Assembly (NCBI GenBank): GCA_964400155.1
Contig: CAYNSQ010000001.1
Span: forward strand, 60,923-124,922
Direction: 5' to 3'
Length of the DNA: 64,000 nt
Source of the DNA: JAYTJL01 sp964400155
GTDB lineage: Bacteria > Patescibacteriota > Saccharimonadia > Saccharimonadales > UBA10212
Below are positions 50,961 to 59,161 of the stretch, piece after piece (position 1 is the first letter of the stretch; the number at the start of each line of letters is the position of its first letter). The notes below the pieces were generated by a model. The model was not told the DNA's origin and did no database searches. It worked only from the letters and a program-made list of their open reading frames with translations. Made by a program: the position numbers and the translations under genes.

Positions 50961-53900
50961 ATGAGTGAGTATGAAAGGGCATTATCTGAGTTAAACACCC
51001 AGCAACTAAAAGCCGTTGAAGCTATTGAAGGCCCAGTATTAGTTATTGCCGGACCAGGTACAGGCAAGACTCAGTTGCTAGCTACCAGAGTCGGACGTAT
51101 CCTAGACCAGACCGATGCCTTACCGCAAAATATTCTTTGCCTGACATTTACAGAAGCTGGTGTGCTGGCAATGCGTGAAAGACTTACCAAATTTTTAGGT
51201 ACAGATGCTTATGATGTGAATATTAGCACTTATCATGCCTTTGGCAGCGATCTGTTACGAAGATACCCAGAATATGCCAGTAGCTATGATTTTGAACCAA
51301 TTGATGACTTAACAAGTGATAGTTTGATTCGCGAAATTTTGTCGGCTGCATCATACAGCAATCCGCTAAAATCAGCCGATAGCTACGCTGGGGATATCCG
51401 AGAGTTTATAAATGAATGCAAAAGAGCACTACTTAAACCTACAGACGTTCATAATATTGCCAAGAGCAACCATGACTTTATTGCGCTAGCCTCAGAAGTA
51501 ACTATTGAAGAGTTAAAAGACTTCAGACGTATCGACAAAAATTCTTTGCACCTTTTTGAGAATTTACACAAGCAGCTCAAAACCATACCCGCCAAATCAA
51601 CAGCTAAGATAACCTCTCTAAAACAGATGTGCTTGGAAAGTTTGGCTGGTGCTATAGAACAAACGCAGCAGAGCGGTAAAACCAAGCCACTAACAGCTTG
51701 GAAGAATGACTGGTTGACCCGCGATGAATATGGACAAGTTGTTTTAGCCGGTGAGACTGCAAATCAAAAAATTGCTTCGGCTGCAGAAATTTATAGCCTA
51801 TATCAAGAACTGCTTAAAAAGCGCAGACTTTTTGACTATAATGATATGATTTTGCGAGCTATTCAAGCTCTTGAAAATCACGCTGATTTTAAATTTAGTT
51901 TAGCCGAACAATATCAATACATTTTGCTAGATGAGTTCCAAGACACAAACCCAGCTCAATTTAGACTTGTAGAGCTACTTACTGACAACCCTGTCAATGA
52001 AGACCGGCCAAATGTAATAGCAGTTGGTGACGACGATCAAGCAATTTATGCCTTTCAAGGCGCCGATCACGCCAATATGTACCGTTTTGCAAAACTCTAC
52101 CGAGACGTAAATGTGATCAGCTTACGAGATAACTATCGCTCACACAGTGATATATTAGATATTGCCTACAACCTTGGCGGTCAAATCACAAAACGGTTGC
52201 ATGATGAGTTTCCAGGAGTGACTAAAATACTAAAGCAATCAAACAGCACACTTTCTAAAGCTGCTGATATTGCTCATCATGAATTTATTAGTGACGCAGC
52301 CCAGTATGCTTGGGTAGCCGAACAGATTCATCATTTAGTAACTGAGCAAAACACAGACTTTGACGAAATTGTTGTATTGGCTCCAAAACATCGTTATCTA
52401 ATTCCACTATTGCCATATTTGTCGGCTCAGAAGTTGCCGGTTCGTTACGAGAAACGTGAAAACATATTAGAAAAACCAATAATTATACAGCTAGAGAATA
52501 TGAGCCGACTTATTATGGCACTTCTCGAAAAAAACCAAACCGAGCTTGATAGTCTTTGGCCACAAGTGTTAAGTTACGACTTTTGGAATTTACCAACAGA
52601 GACAATTTGGCAAATTAGCTGGAAAACATACAAACAACGAAGAGATTGGACCAGTGAGCTAACAGCCAACAAAGCGACTAAACCAATCGCCGAATTCTTC
52701 ATGCGTGTAAAGGACTTGTTGTCTATCACAACTTTAGAACAACAACTTGATATTTTAACCGGTGTTTCACAAAAAGACGTTAAAGAATACAAACTACCAC
52801 TTCGCTCTCCTTTATATGAATATTATTTTGGCGGTAACAGCAAAAAGGACTCTCGCTATCTAGAAGCCCTGAACGATCTTTCTGTAATGAGAGGTGGTTT
52901 GCGAGCTAACAACAGATATACAAAAAGACCTCTTGGTCTAAATGACTTTGTTAAATTCATCGATGCTCATCGAAAAAGTGATATTAATATTCTTAACAAG
53001 AGTCCGCATTATGAAGCAAAAAATGCAGTCAATCTAATGACCGTTTATCAGGCGAAAGGCAGAGAATTCAAAGTCGTATTCGTGCTTGCAGCCCAAGATG
53101 AAGTTTGGGGTGCAGCTAGCCGGACAGCTTCTAGTAAAATTAGTTTGCCACCAAATTTAGCTTACATCCGCTACCGCGGTGGCAGTGATGATGAGCGTTT
53201 GCGACTGCTATATGTAGCAATAACAAGGGCCAAGACCCATCTATACTTAACTAGCTATACATCTAGTGTTGATGGCCAACTTTCTAGACCATTGAAGTAC
53301 TTAGCTAATCAGCCAAATTTGTCACCAATTACTGCCAAACCAACCGAGATAACACTAACAACTACCGATATGCAAAATTATTGGCACTTGCGTCACTTGC
53401 CACCATTCACTCCAAAACTAACTGATCTTTTAGAGCCAACTTTGGCTAGTTACCAGCTAAGTCCAACCCACTTAAACCAATTTATTGATGTTGAGCGAGG
53501 CGGACCAGAACAGTTTTTTATAAATTCCATTTTGCGATTTCCTAAAGGACAAACTCCTGTTGCAGTTTACGGCAGCGTCATTCATGATTGTCTAAATTGG
53601 ATTCACCAACAAATCCTAAAAACCTCTACTTTACCTTTAAAAACAAAGATATTTAAATATTTTGAAGAAAGATTAACATCTCAAAATCTATCCCCTCAAG
53701 ACCACGAGCTCCTTTTAGAACGCGGGCATAACTGTTTGGAAGCATTTATGTCTGTTGCATCTAGTTATTCAAAAACCAGTGACCAATCAGAATATAATTT
53801 TCGAAGCGAAGGCGTATTTATAGGCAAAGCTCATTTAAGCGGGAAGATTGATCGTATGTTAATTGATAAAAAATCAAAAACCATCTCAGTAGTTGATTTC

Positions 53901-54239
53901 AAAACAGGAAAAAGCAGTACCAACTGGAACACTTCTAAACTACACAAATATCGACAACAACTTTTAATGTACAAACTTATGGTTGAAGGTTCGCACAGTT
54001 TTAGAGGATACAAAGTCGAAAAAGGTTTGTTGGTCTTCGTAGAGCCTGATACTAAGGATCAAATCGTAGCCCTCGAACTCAGCATAGAAGAAAATGAGGT
54101 AAAAAATCTTAAACTACTCATCCAGTCTGTCTGGTCCCACATCACGGCATTAGATTTTCCAGATATTAGTGGCTATTCTAAAAATCTAAAAGGTATCAAA
54201 CAGTTTGAGAATCACTTAATTAAAAATTCCCGTGTATAA
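50961..54239 (+). CDS. UvrD/PcrA-type helicase fused to a RecB-family nuclease
   Basis: A 1092-residue SF1A helicase with a C-terminal PD-(D/E)XK nuclease. Walker A GPGTGKT is at 31-37; LLDEFQDTNPAQF (Walker B), GDDDQAIYAFQGA, LRDNYRSH, LMTVYQAKGREFKVVF and LLYVAITRAKTHLYL follow. Residues about 960-985 have GKIDRMLIDKK...VVDFKTGK, the nuclease core, and HDCLNWIHQ the helix before it. This layout resembles AddA/AdnAB-type double-strand-break processing enzymes. A partner subunit is not seen, so it may act alone. Confidence 0.92.
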   Translation: MSEYERALSELNTQQLKAVEAIEGPVLVIAGPGTGKTQLLATRVGRILDQTDALPQNILCLTFTEAGVLAMRERLTKFLGTDAYDVNISTYHAFGSDLLRRYPEYASSYDFEPIDDLTSDSLIREILSAASYSNPLKSADSYAGDIREFINECKRALLKPTDVHNIAKSNHDFIALASEVTIEELKDFRRIDKNSLHLFENLHKQLKTIPAKSTAKITSLKQMCLESLAGAIEQTQQSGKTKPLTAWKNDWLTRDEYGQVVLAGETANQKIASAAEIYSLYQELLKKRRLFDYNDMILRAIQALENHADFKFSLAEQYQYILLDEFQDTNPAQFRLVELLTDNPVNEDRPNVIAVGDDDQAIYAFQGADHANMYRFAKLYRDVNVISLRDNYRSHSDILDIAYNLGGQITKRLHDEFPGVTKILKQSNSTLSKAADIAHHEFISDAAQYAWVAEQIHHLVTEQNTDFDEIVVLAPKHRYLIPLLPYLSAQKLPVRYEKRENILEKPIIIQLENMSRLIMALLEKNQTELDSLWPQVLSYDFWNLPTETIWQISWKTYKQRRDWTSELTANKATKPIAEFFMRVKDLLSITTLEQQLDILTGVSQKDVKEYKLPLRSPLYEYYFGGNSKKDSRYLEALNDLSVMRGGLRANNRYTKRPLGLNDFVKFIDAHRKSDINILNKSPHYEAKNAVNLMTVYQAKGREFKVVFVLAAQDEVWGAASRTASSKISLPPNLAYIRYRGGSDDERLRLLYVAITRAKTHLYLTSYTSSVDGQLSRPLKYLANQPNLSPITAKPTEITLTTTDMQNYWHLRHLPPFTPKLTDLLEPTLASYQLSPTHLNQFIDVERGGPEQFFINSILRFPKGQTPVAVYGSVIHDCLNWIHQQILKTSTLPLKTKIFKYFEERLTSQNLSPQDHELLLERGHNCLEAFMSVASSYSKTSDQSEYNFRSEGVFIGKAHLSGKIDRMLIDKKSKTISVVDFKTGKSSTNWNTSKLHKYRQQLLMYKLMVEGSHSFRGYKVEKGLLVFVEPDTKDQIVALELSIEENEVKNLKLLIQSVWSHITALDFPDISGYSKNLKGIKQFENHLIKNSRV

Positions 54240-54255
54240 TCCACGGGAATTTTTT
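54222..54255 (+). terminator. Terminator with the helicase stop codon in its loop
   Basis: AAAAATTCCCGTG (54222-54234) pairs with CACGGGAATTTTT (54242-54254). The helicase TAA (54237-54239) lies in the seven-base loop, so the coding region runs into the terminator. Confidence 0.9.
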
Positions 54256-54261
54256 AGATTG

Positions 54262-54280
54262 TAGCTTCTAGCTTTTAGCT
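54262..54280. repeat. TAGCTTY heptamer repeat at the edge of a scaffold gap
   Basis: TAGCTTC, TAGCTTT, TAGCT in period 7, cut by the N run. Only 2.7 copies are visible, so its extent is unknown. Confidence 0.6.
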
Positions 54281-54380
54281 NNNNNNNNNNNNNNNNNNNN
54301 NNNNNNNNNNNNNNNNNNNNNNNNNNNNNNNNNNNNNNNNNNNNNNNNNNNNNNNNNNNNNNNNNNNNNNNNNNNNNNNN
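54281..54380. other. Scaffold gap (100 N)
   Basis: One hundred N between a heptamer repeat and the aquaporin gene, which loses its C-terminal third. Confidence 0.98.
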
Positions 54381-54859
54381 GCCAGTACAATACCTACAAA
54401 GATTGCTGTACCAGCAGCCAGTGCCGAGCTTAGAACATCAAATTTACGTACAACAATTGCTGCTACGGCTGCTGTAAGAATTGCCGCTCCTACTGCTTCT
54501 GCTATAAGAGTGTTTGTGCTATAGGTAATGGTTTTAACTGCTAGCTCTTTTTCAGTGAAATATTGATACAACTGCCAAGCTCCAAGTCCACCTAAAAGTT
54601 GGGCTACAATAAATGCTATAGCCTTTACCGTGCTAACTTTTTTAGCTGTCCAGAGGCCAAAGGTAACTGCTGGATTAACATGCGCCCCAGATGATGAACC
54701 GAATAAGACAACAATTGCCGCAAGTGTAACAGCCAAGGAAGTTGCTATAAAGTAGCTGACTGCTGTTGTTTCTGATAAAACTAGAGCCACCATAGCCAAC
54801 AGACCGGTGCCAAGAAACTCAGCCACAACCGGAGCTGCTTTTGCTTTATTTAACATCAT
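54381..54859 (-). CDS. MIP-family channel (aquaporin/glycerol facilitator), 3' part missing
   Basis: The visible 159 residues contain about five hydrophobic helices and the first NPA motif in SSGAHVNPAVTFGLWTAKK. The second NPA half lies in the gap, so water versus glycerol selectivity cannot be judged. It has a strong AAGGAGGG ribosome binding site and starts at one of two adjacent ATG codons (54859 or 54856). Not a pseudogene on present evidence; simply unsequenced. Confidence 0.88.
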
Positions 54860-54974
54860 AATATTACCTAAACCCTCCTTAATTAATTTGGATAGTTTTA
54901 ACTATACCTTGAGCATCAGATAATGCAAGTGGTTATAAAGGTGTAAAAGACTTAGTCTTATATATTTCATCTGT

Positions 54975-54980
54975 TAGAAT
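54975..54980 (+). promoter_or_regulatory. -10 box of the glutaredoxin-like gene (leaderless type)
   Basis: TAGAAT, 6 nt before GTG 54987, with no Shine-Dalgarno. Confidence 0.45.
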
Positions 54981-54986
54981 GTAGTT

Positions 54987-55241
54987 GTGAGCGATACAGC
55001 AAAAGTTACAATATTTAGTGCTCCGTGGTGTGCTTTTTGCCACGCTGCTAAAGCATACCTAGACAGCAAAAAAGTTGCCTACAAAGAAATAGACGTAGAC
55101 GCCAGCCAAGATGCAGCCAGAGAACTCGTAGAAAGAACTAATCAAGCTGGTATACCTGTAATATTTATAGGTGATGAAATGATAATAGGCTTTGATAGAC
55201 CCCGAATCGACTCTGCACTGAACGCTGCTAAACTGAATTAG
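54987..55241 (+). CDS. Glutaredoxin-like thiol-disulfide protein
   Basis: An 84-residue thioredoxin-fold protein: TIFSAPWCAFCHAAKAYL with active-site CAFC (residues about 16-19), the cis-proline in QAGIPVIFIGDEMIIGFDRPRI, and VAYKEIDVD. It resembles the NrdH/Grx-like family that reduces ribonucleotide reductase or other thiols using thioredoxin-type electrons. Start GTG 54987. Confidence 0.9.
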   Translation: MSDTAKVTIFSAPWCAFCHAAKAYLDSKKVAYKEIDVDASQDAARELVERTNQAGIPVIFIGDEMIIGFDRPRIDSALNAAKLN

Positions 55242-55282
55242 TACGCTACAGGTAGCGTAAGTTACTATATGCTACGCTACCT
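55242..55282 (+). repeat. Three-part inverted repeat giving competing hairpins
   Basis: TACGCTAC (55242-55249), AGGTAGCGTA (55250-55259) and TACGCTACCT (55273-55282). The middle arm can pair with either outer arm; the distal pairing is a perfect 10-bp stem with a 13-nt loop. It lies between the glutaredoxin stop and the next -10 box. Confidence 0.75.
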
Positions 55283-55289
55283 ATAGTGT

Positions 55290-55295
55290 TATACT
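55290..55295 (+). promoter_or_regulatory. -10 box 8 nt before ATG 55304
   Basis: TATACT followed by AGCAATAG and the ATG; nearly identical to the box at 56388. Confidence 0.45.
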
Positions 55296-55303
55296 AGCAA
55301 TAG

Positions 55304-55750
55304 ATGTCAGAACGACAACCAACACTAGTCTCGGAAAACAATGAACTAGAAGTTGGCCTTAGAGAAGTACAAGAAACACAAAAAGACCTAGAATACGATT
55401 TAATACTAGAATCACAAAATGCACTATTCTTAGCAATTGTGCTAACAAACCCTAATGAACCATTAGACGAAGATACCGAAAGAATAGTTAAACAGAATAT
55501 AAAAACTGCTATGGACAAATGGCAGAAAATGGATATTGATCAGCAAAAGCTGATCTGGCTAGAATCTAAGAATAGGACAGCTAAAGAAGGAGTGCACGAC
55601 GTCTTAGAACATTTAAAAATAATGGCTGGTAAAGCACCATTACCGCAGACTGGCGAGTATGCCACTGAAAAAATCCCAGATGATGTTTATGATCTTGCAA
55701 GTGACACTTTTCTGTTGATACTACACCAACAATCACCCAGACAAGATTGA
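55304..55750 (+). CDS. Hypothetical acidic protein, 148 aa
   Basis: A soluble, highly charged and mostly helical protein (LEVGLREVQETQKDLEYDLI, VKQNIKTAMDKWQKMDIDQQKLIWLESKNRTAKEGVHDVLEHL). No family recognised and no membrane segment. Placed between glutaredoxin and CobO genes with its own promoter-like box. Confidence 0.65.
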   Translation: MSERQPTLVSENNELEVGLREVQETQKDLEYDLILESQNALFLAIVLTNPNEPLDEDTERIVKQNIKTAMDKWQKMDIDQQKLIWLESKNRTAKEGVHDVLEHLKIMAGKAPLPQTGEYATEKIPDDVYDLASDTFLLILHQQSPRQD

Positions 55751-55788
55751 TGGACTTATGAATCCTAGTATTGATAGACTATAAGTCA

Positions 55789-56358
55789 ATGGCTTTTGAA
55801 GACTATAAAACAAAAGACTCGGTAGTGGTTGTTTATACCGGTGAAGGAAAGGGTAAAACAAGCGCCAGTGTGGGTCTAATGGCTAGAGCCTTAGGCAGTG
55901 GCTGGAGTGTAGCCTTTATTCAATTCATAAAACACTGGAATGTTGGAGAACATGATTTTATACACCAAATTGAGCAGCTTTATAAGAAAAAGTTGCTTTT
56001 TTACAAAGGAGGCAAGGGTTTTTATAATGCTGGTGATCTTTCTGCAAAAGGCGTATCTCCGGCAGAACATAAAAAAGCAGCACAAGATACTTACAAAACA
56101 GCCTACAAAGCTGCCTGTAGCGGTAAGTTCGACCTTGTAATCTGCGATGAGATAAATAATGCCTTAAAAAATAAACTCATCACAAAGACCCAGCTGAAAA
56201 AACTAATTACCGACAAGTCACCCACCACCAGTCTGTGTCTAACGGGTAGGGATTTCCCGGAGGAATTCCTTAGATATGCCGATATTGCAACCAACATGAC
56301 TAAAGTCCGCCACCACTTTGACGACAAATACTTGGCTAACAAGGGAATTGATTATTAA
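55789..56358 (+). CDS. cobO: Corrinoid adenosyltransferase (CobO/BtuR type)
   Basis: Adds the adenosyl group to cob(I)alamin. The 189-residue protein has the P-loop GEGKGKTSASVG, the FIKHWNVGEHDF segment, VICDEINNALKNKLI and the C-terminal CLTGRDFPEEFLRYADIATNMTKVRHHFD, all CobO signatures. No other corrinoid gene is in the window, so imported B12 would be used, perhaps for a B12-dependent reductase elsewhere. ATG 55789 is preferred to TTG 55771. Confidence 0.88.
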   Translation: MAFEDYKTKDSVVVVYTGEGKGKTSASVGLMARALGSGWSVAFIQFIKHWNVGEHDFIHQIEQLYKKKLLFYKGGKGFYNAGDLSAKGVSPAEHKKAAQDTYKTAYKAACSGKFDLVICDEINNALKNKLITKTQLKKLITDKSPTTSLCLTGRDFPEEFLRYADIATNMTKVRHHFDDKYLANKGIDY

Positions 56359-56387
56359 GTTCTACTGGTTATAGATAGTCTTGGGTT

Positions 56388-56393
56388 TATACT
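56388..56393 (+). promoter_or_regulatory. -10 box of the nuclease gene (leaderless type)
   Basis: TATACT, AGCAAG, then ATG 56400. Confidence 0.5.
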
Positions 56394-56399
56394 AGCAAG

Positions 56400-56990
56400 A
56401 TGAATTCTGAAAAGCGGGGGCGGTTATTTAGTTTGGTTGTAGTTCTTGTTTTGCTTTCTGTTATCACACTAGCTGTTGCAAATTGGCCAAAAATTGACTA
56501 CCACAGAGTAATTAAAAAAGCTGAAGTTGCTCAACCAGGACTATATAGTGTTAAAAACTTTAACGACGGCGATACTATTTCAGTCGATATGAACGGAACT
56601 GTTGAAACTGTTCGTTTTATCGGCGTTGATACACCCGAAACTCACAAGCCAAACACGCCAGTGCAGTGTTATGGACCAGAGGCATCTGATTTTACTAAGA
56701 AACTGATTGGCAACCAAAAAGTACGATTGCAAGCTGACCCCATAAATACCAACCGCGACCGCTATGGCAGGCTACTGCGTTATGTCTATTTGTCAGACGG
56801 CCGACTGGTAGAAGAAGAACTGCTAAAAGGCGGATACGCTTTTAGTTACACTCAATTCCCGTTTCAAAAAGCAGCACAGTTTGACGCACTAGAACAGACC
56901 GCCAAAGATAATAATTTAGGACTTTGGGGCGCCTGCCAAGTGATCGTGGAGCCAAACGGAAGAGAACAGACAGCTTATCCAAATCAATAA
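56400..56990 (+). CDS. Membrane-anchored thermonuclease-family nuclease
   Basis: A 196-residue staphylococcal-nuclease-like enzyme with an N-terminal hydrophobic segment (about 9-27), so secreted or membrane-tethered. The catalytic set is spaced as in SNase: Asp58, Arg72, Asp77, Glu80 (in NDGDTI and RFIGVDTPE), and an arginine in RDRYGRLLRYVYLSDGR matches Arg87. It can be expected to degrade extracellular DNA or RNA, perhaps for nucleotide scavenging. Confidence 0.92.
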   Translation: MNSEKRGRLFSLVVVLVLLSVITLAVANWPKIDYHRVIKKAEVAQPGLYSVKNFNDGDTISVDMNGTVETVRFIGVDTPETHKPNTPVQCYGPEASDFTKKLIGNQKVRLQADPINTNRDRYGRLLRYVYLSDGRLVEEELLKGGYAFSYTQFPFQKAAQFDALEQTAKDNNLGLWGACQVIVEPNGREQTAYPNQ

Positions 56991-56993
56991 AAG

Positions 56994-57016
56994 GCCCTGC
57001 CTGCTGGCAGGTGGGC
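56994..57016. repeat. GC-rich hairpin after the nuclease gene
   Basis: GCC-CTGCC, loop TGCT, GGCAG-GT-GGGC. It is unusually GC-rich for its surroundings and has no T tract, so a Rho-independent terminator is not clear. Confidence 0.5.
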
Positions 57017-57058
57017 GTGAACAAACACAGCTTAGGTAGACTTTTATCTTTTTTATTG

Positions 57059-57064
57059 TATAAT
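57059..57064 (+). promoter_or_regulatory. -10 box 6 nt before ATG 57071 (leaderless type)
   Basis: TATAAT then ATTTTT then ATG, with no Shine-Dalgarno. Confidence 0.55.
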
Positions 57065-57070
57065 ATTTTT

Positions 57071-57922
57071 ATGAAGAATAAACTACCTGTGGTAGCTGTA
57101 ATTCCGGCGTACAATGAACAGGACCGCATCGGCGCGCTACTGGGCCAGGTGCTAGAGCGTGAGTATGATGAAACATATGTGCTCGATGATGCATCTACAG
57201 ACGTCACTCTTGAAGTTGCACGTTTGTATGGAAGAGAGGTAAAGTTAGTATCCGGCAAAGAAAATGTCGGCTCTGGTGCAAACAGAAACAGAATTATTCC
57301 TGCTTTGGGAAGAAGGTCGTTGATACATTTTCTAGATGCCGATGTTACTTTAAATGGTGAAACAGGACCAGAAATTGCTAGAGATCTTATGGTTGGTGAG
57401 GAAGTTGGTTACATCGGAGGTTTAATAAGAAACCCCGAAGGACAGCAATTGCTATGGAACTATGGTCCGGGTTTTTCGCTACCTCAAATGGCATCTGCTA
57501 GTTTGTATACTTCATTGTCAAAATTAGCTACTAAGCACCCAGAAACTGCGAAAAGACTGCAGTATACAGCGAGGCGATTTTGGCCATTAATGAGGGAGTG
57601 GCCAGACACAAACTCCACGCCAATATCAAAACAGGTATACTGGAGTGCTGAGGCAAACATGCTTGTTGATTCGGAAGTGTTCAGCAGAGTTGGTGGTTTT
57701 GATTCAAGACTTCGTTATCATGAGGCTATGGAACTGTCCCTGAGAATGGAAAGGTTAGGACTTAAAAGGTATTTCGACCCATCGCTTGATGTTATACATT
57801 CTGATGAGGATTTTATGAATAAATCGGCAACATGGGAATTTTGGAAGGGCGTGGGACTCATTGCTAGAGAAATGGGGCCAACCAAATTTATCCAGGGCAA
57901 ACCTTTGGTTGTAAGTAACTGA
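57071..57922 (+). CDS. Glycosyltransferase family 2
   Basis: A 283-residue GT-A enzyme: VVAVIPAYNEQDRIGALLGQVL, the DDASTD nucleotide-sugar loop, FLDADVTLNGE (DXD-like) and GGFDSRLRYHEAMELSLRMERLG (acceptor/base region). No TM helices, so it likely acts at the inner face of the membrane. ATG 57071 is chosen from the family's N-terminal strand and the -10 box; a longer frame upstream carries an unrelated leader over the GC-rich hairpin. Confidence 0.88.
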   Translation: MKNKLPVVAVIPAYNEQDRIGALLGQVLEREYDETYVLDDASTDVTLEVARLYGREVKLVSGKENVGSGANRNRIIPALGRRSLIHFLDADVTLNGETGPEIARDLMVGEEVGYIGGLIRNPEGQQLLWNYGPGFSLPQMASASLYTSLSKLATKHPETAKRLQYTARRFWPLMREWPDTNSTPISKQVYWSAEANMLVDSEVFSRVGGFDSRLRYHEAMELSLRMERLGLKRYFDPSLDVIHSDEDFMNKSATWEFWKGVGLIAREMGPTKFIQGKPLVVSN

Positions 57923-57923
57923 A

Positions 57924-58442
57924 CTACGCAACACGATCTTTCACTTTAAATACCCAAAAGCGATACCATAAGTAATCCCAGGCGGTGGTGAATGCAGCGG
58001 AGGCGAAGAAACCGGCGTACGGTGTTATACCATTTCGTACAAACATCCAAACAATAAAGTAGTCAATTACAAGATCAACACCATTTACAATTACAAATTT
58101 GGTGATAACAGACTTATCTTGACCTTTGAGTTTAGAATCATAGAATGCCCAGTAACGTTGTATTAAATAATTAGCTGTCCAGCCAATTATGTCGGCCAGG
58201 CCTTTGGACAGCCACCACGGCCAACCAAACAAGTTGTAACAAAGTGCAAAAACAGCTAGACCACCCCAGAAATAGACACCACCTCCCACCATGTACTCCA
58301 AGAATTGTAAAAACCTGGGATGACGCGCATATTTTTGCCAATTCTTTATTTTGTGACCATCTAGTCTAATTCCTTCGGGAGTCTCGGCTATGTCTAGTAA
58401 ATGGTGTTTATTTCTGTCTTTTTGCATGTTTACCAAATTCAT
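57924..58442 (-). CDS. GtrA-family membrane protein
   Basis: A 172-residue protein with four TM helices (about 45-160). The motif LIQRYWAFYDSK, then VNGVDLVIDYFIVW and TTAWDYLWYRFWVF, matches GtrA/PF04138, which flips or assists transfer of polyprenyl-linked sugars. An N-terminal basic extension of about 35 residues precedes the first helix. It overlaps the upstream glycosyltransferase by 35 bp (20 bp if ATG 58427 is used). It fits with the glycan genes around it. Confidence 0.87.
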   Translation of the reverse strand: MNLVNMQKDRNKHHLLDIAETPEGIRLDGHKIKNWQKYARHPRFLQFLEYMVGGGVYFWGGLAVFALCYNLFGWPWWLSKGLADIIGWTANYLIQRYWAFYDSKLKGQDKSVITKFVIVNGVDLVIDYFIVWMFVRNGITPYAGFFASAAFTTAWDYLWYRFWVFKVKDRVA

Positions 58443-59157
58443 AGGTCACAGGATTTTTTTCCAAGTTATAGCCTGGTAGAAAACGGTAAACTTCGTTAAG
58501 TAGGCCTTTCCAGAACAGACGCAGACCACCTTCTTCTCTTGCTCGGCGCATATCTATAAAGTAGATAGCATCATCAACATACCCGAAACCTTCTTTCGCG
58601 GCTCTGTTAACATAGTCATAGTCTTCACCAAACTGTATTTTCTCATTAAAACCACCTAATTGATTAAACAACAGTCGGCTGGTAAAGATGCAGTGGCCCA
58701 TAGCGACTGGCTTTTTTGTATGTGAAAGGAATTTTAGGTATTGGAAATTAATAATCTCCATGCCAATTTTTTCCATAAATGTTGGATCTATAACTTTGTA
58801 TCTACCGGCTGAAGTCTTCCATTTTCTATTTATGGTCTGATCGTGAAGTATTCGGATAAAATTCGAATCTTTTATATCATTATCTGCGTCTAGAAAAAGT
58901 AACCATTCGCCTTTTGCTTTAGAAGCACCAATATTTCGTCCATGAGCGGGACCTTTGGGTGGTGACAAAACCAGTTTTATATCTAGTTTTTTCTTAAATT
59001 CATTAATTACTTTTTCAGTCCCATCGTTACTCTGGGCATCAGATACAATCACTTCAAAATCTTTAAAGTTCTGTTTGGTTAGTGCTTTAAGCAAGCGGTC
59101 GATATATGTTGCTTCATTGTAGGCTGGTATAACAATTGAGACTTTTGGAGAGCGCAT
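58408..59157 (-). CDS. Glycosyltransferase family 2
   Basis: A 249-residue GT-A enzyme: MRSPKVSIVIPAYNEATYIDRLLKALT, VSDAQSNDGT, FLDADNDI (DXD) and GGFNEKIQFGEDYDYVNRAAKEGF. The upstream in-frame ATG at 59226 would add 23 residues inside the preceding gene, so ATG 59157, 4 nt after that stop, is chosen. Substrate unknown. Confidence 0.88.
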   Translation of the reverse strand: MRSPKVSIVIPAYNEATYIDRLLKALTKQNFKDFEVIVSDAQSNDGTEKVINEFKKKLDIKLVLSPPKGPAHGRNIGASKAKGEWLLFLDADNDIKDSNFIRILHDQTINRKWKTSAGRYKVIDPTFMEKIGMEIINFQYLKFLSHTKKPVAMGHCIFTSRLLFNQLGGFNEKIQFGEDYDYVNRAAKEGFGYVDDAIYFIDMRRAREEGGLRLFWKGLLNEVYRFLPGYNLEKNPVTYEFGKHAKRQK

Positions 59158-59161
59158 TGTC

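Noticed and set aside
54262..54380. Aquaporin interrupted by a mobile element
   Set aside because: The interruption is a run of N next to a short repeat. No transposase or terminal inverted repeats are visible, so an assembly gap is the simpler reading.
56924..57070. N-terminal extension of the GT2 gene from 56924
   Set aside because: It overlaps the nuclease gene, crosses a GC-rich hairpin and has no similarity to GT2 proteins; the -10 box and ATG at 57071 fit the family start.
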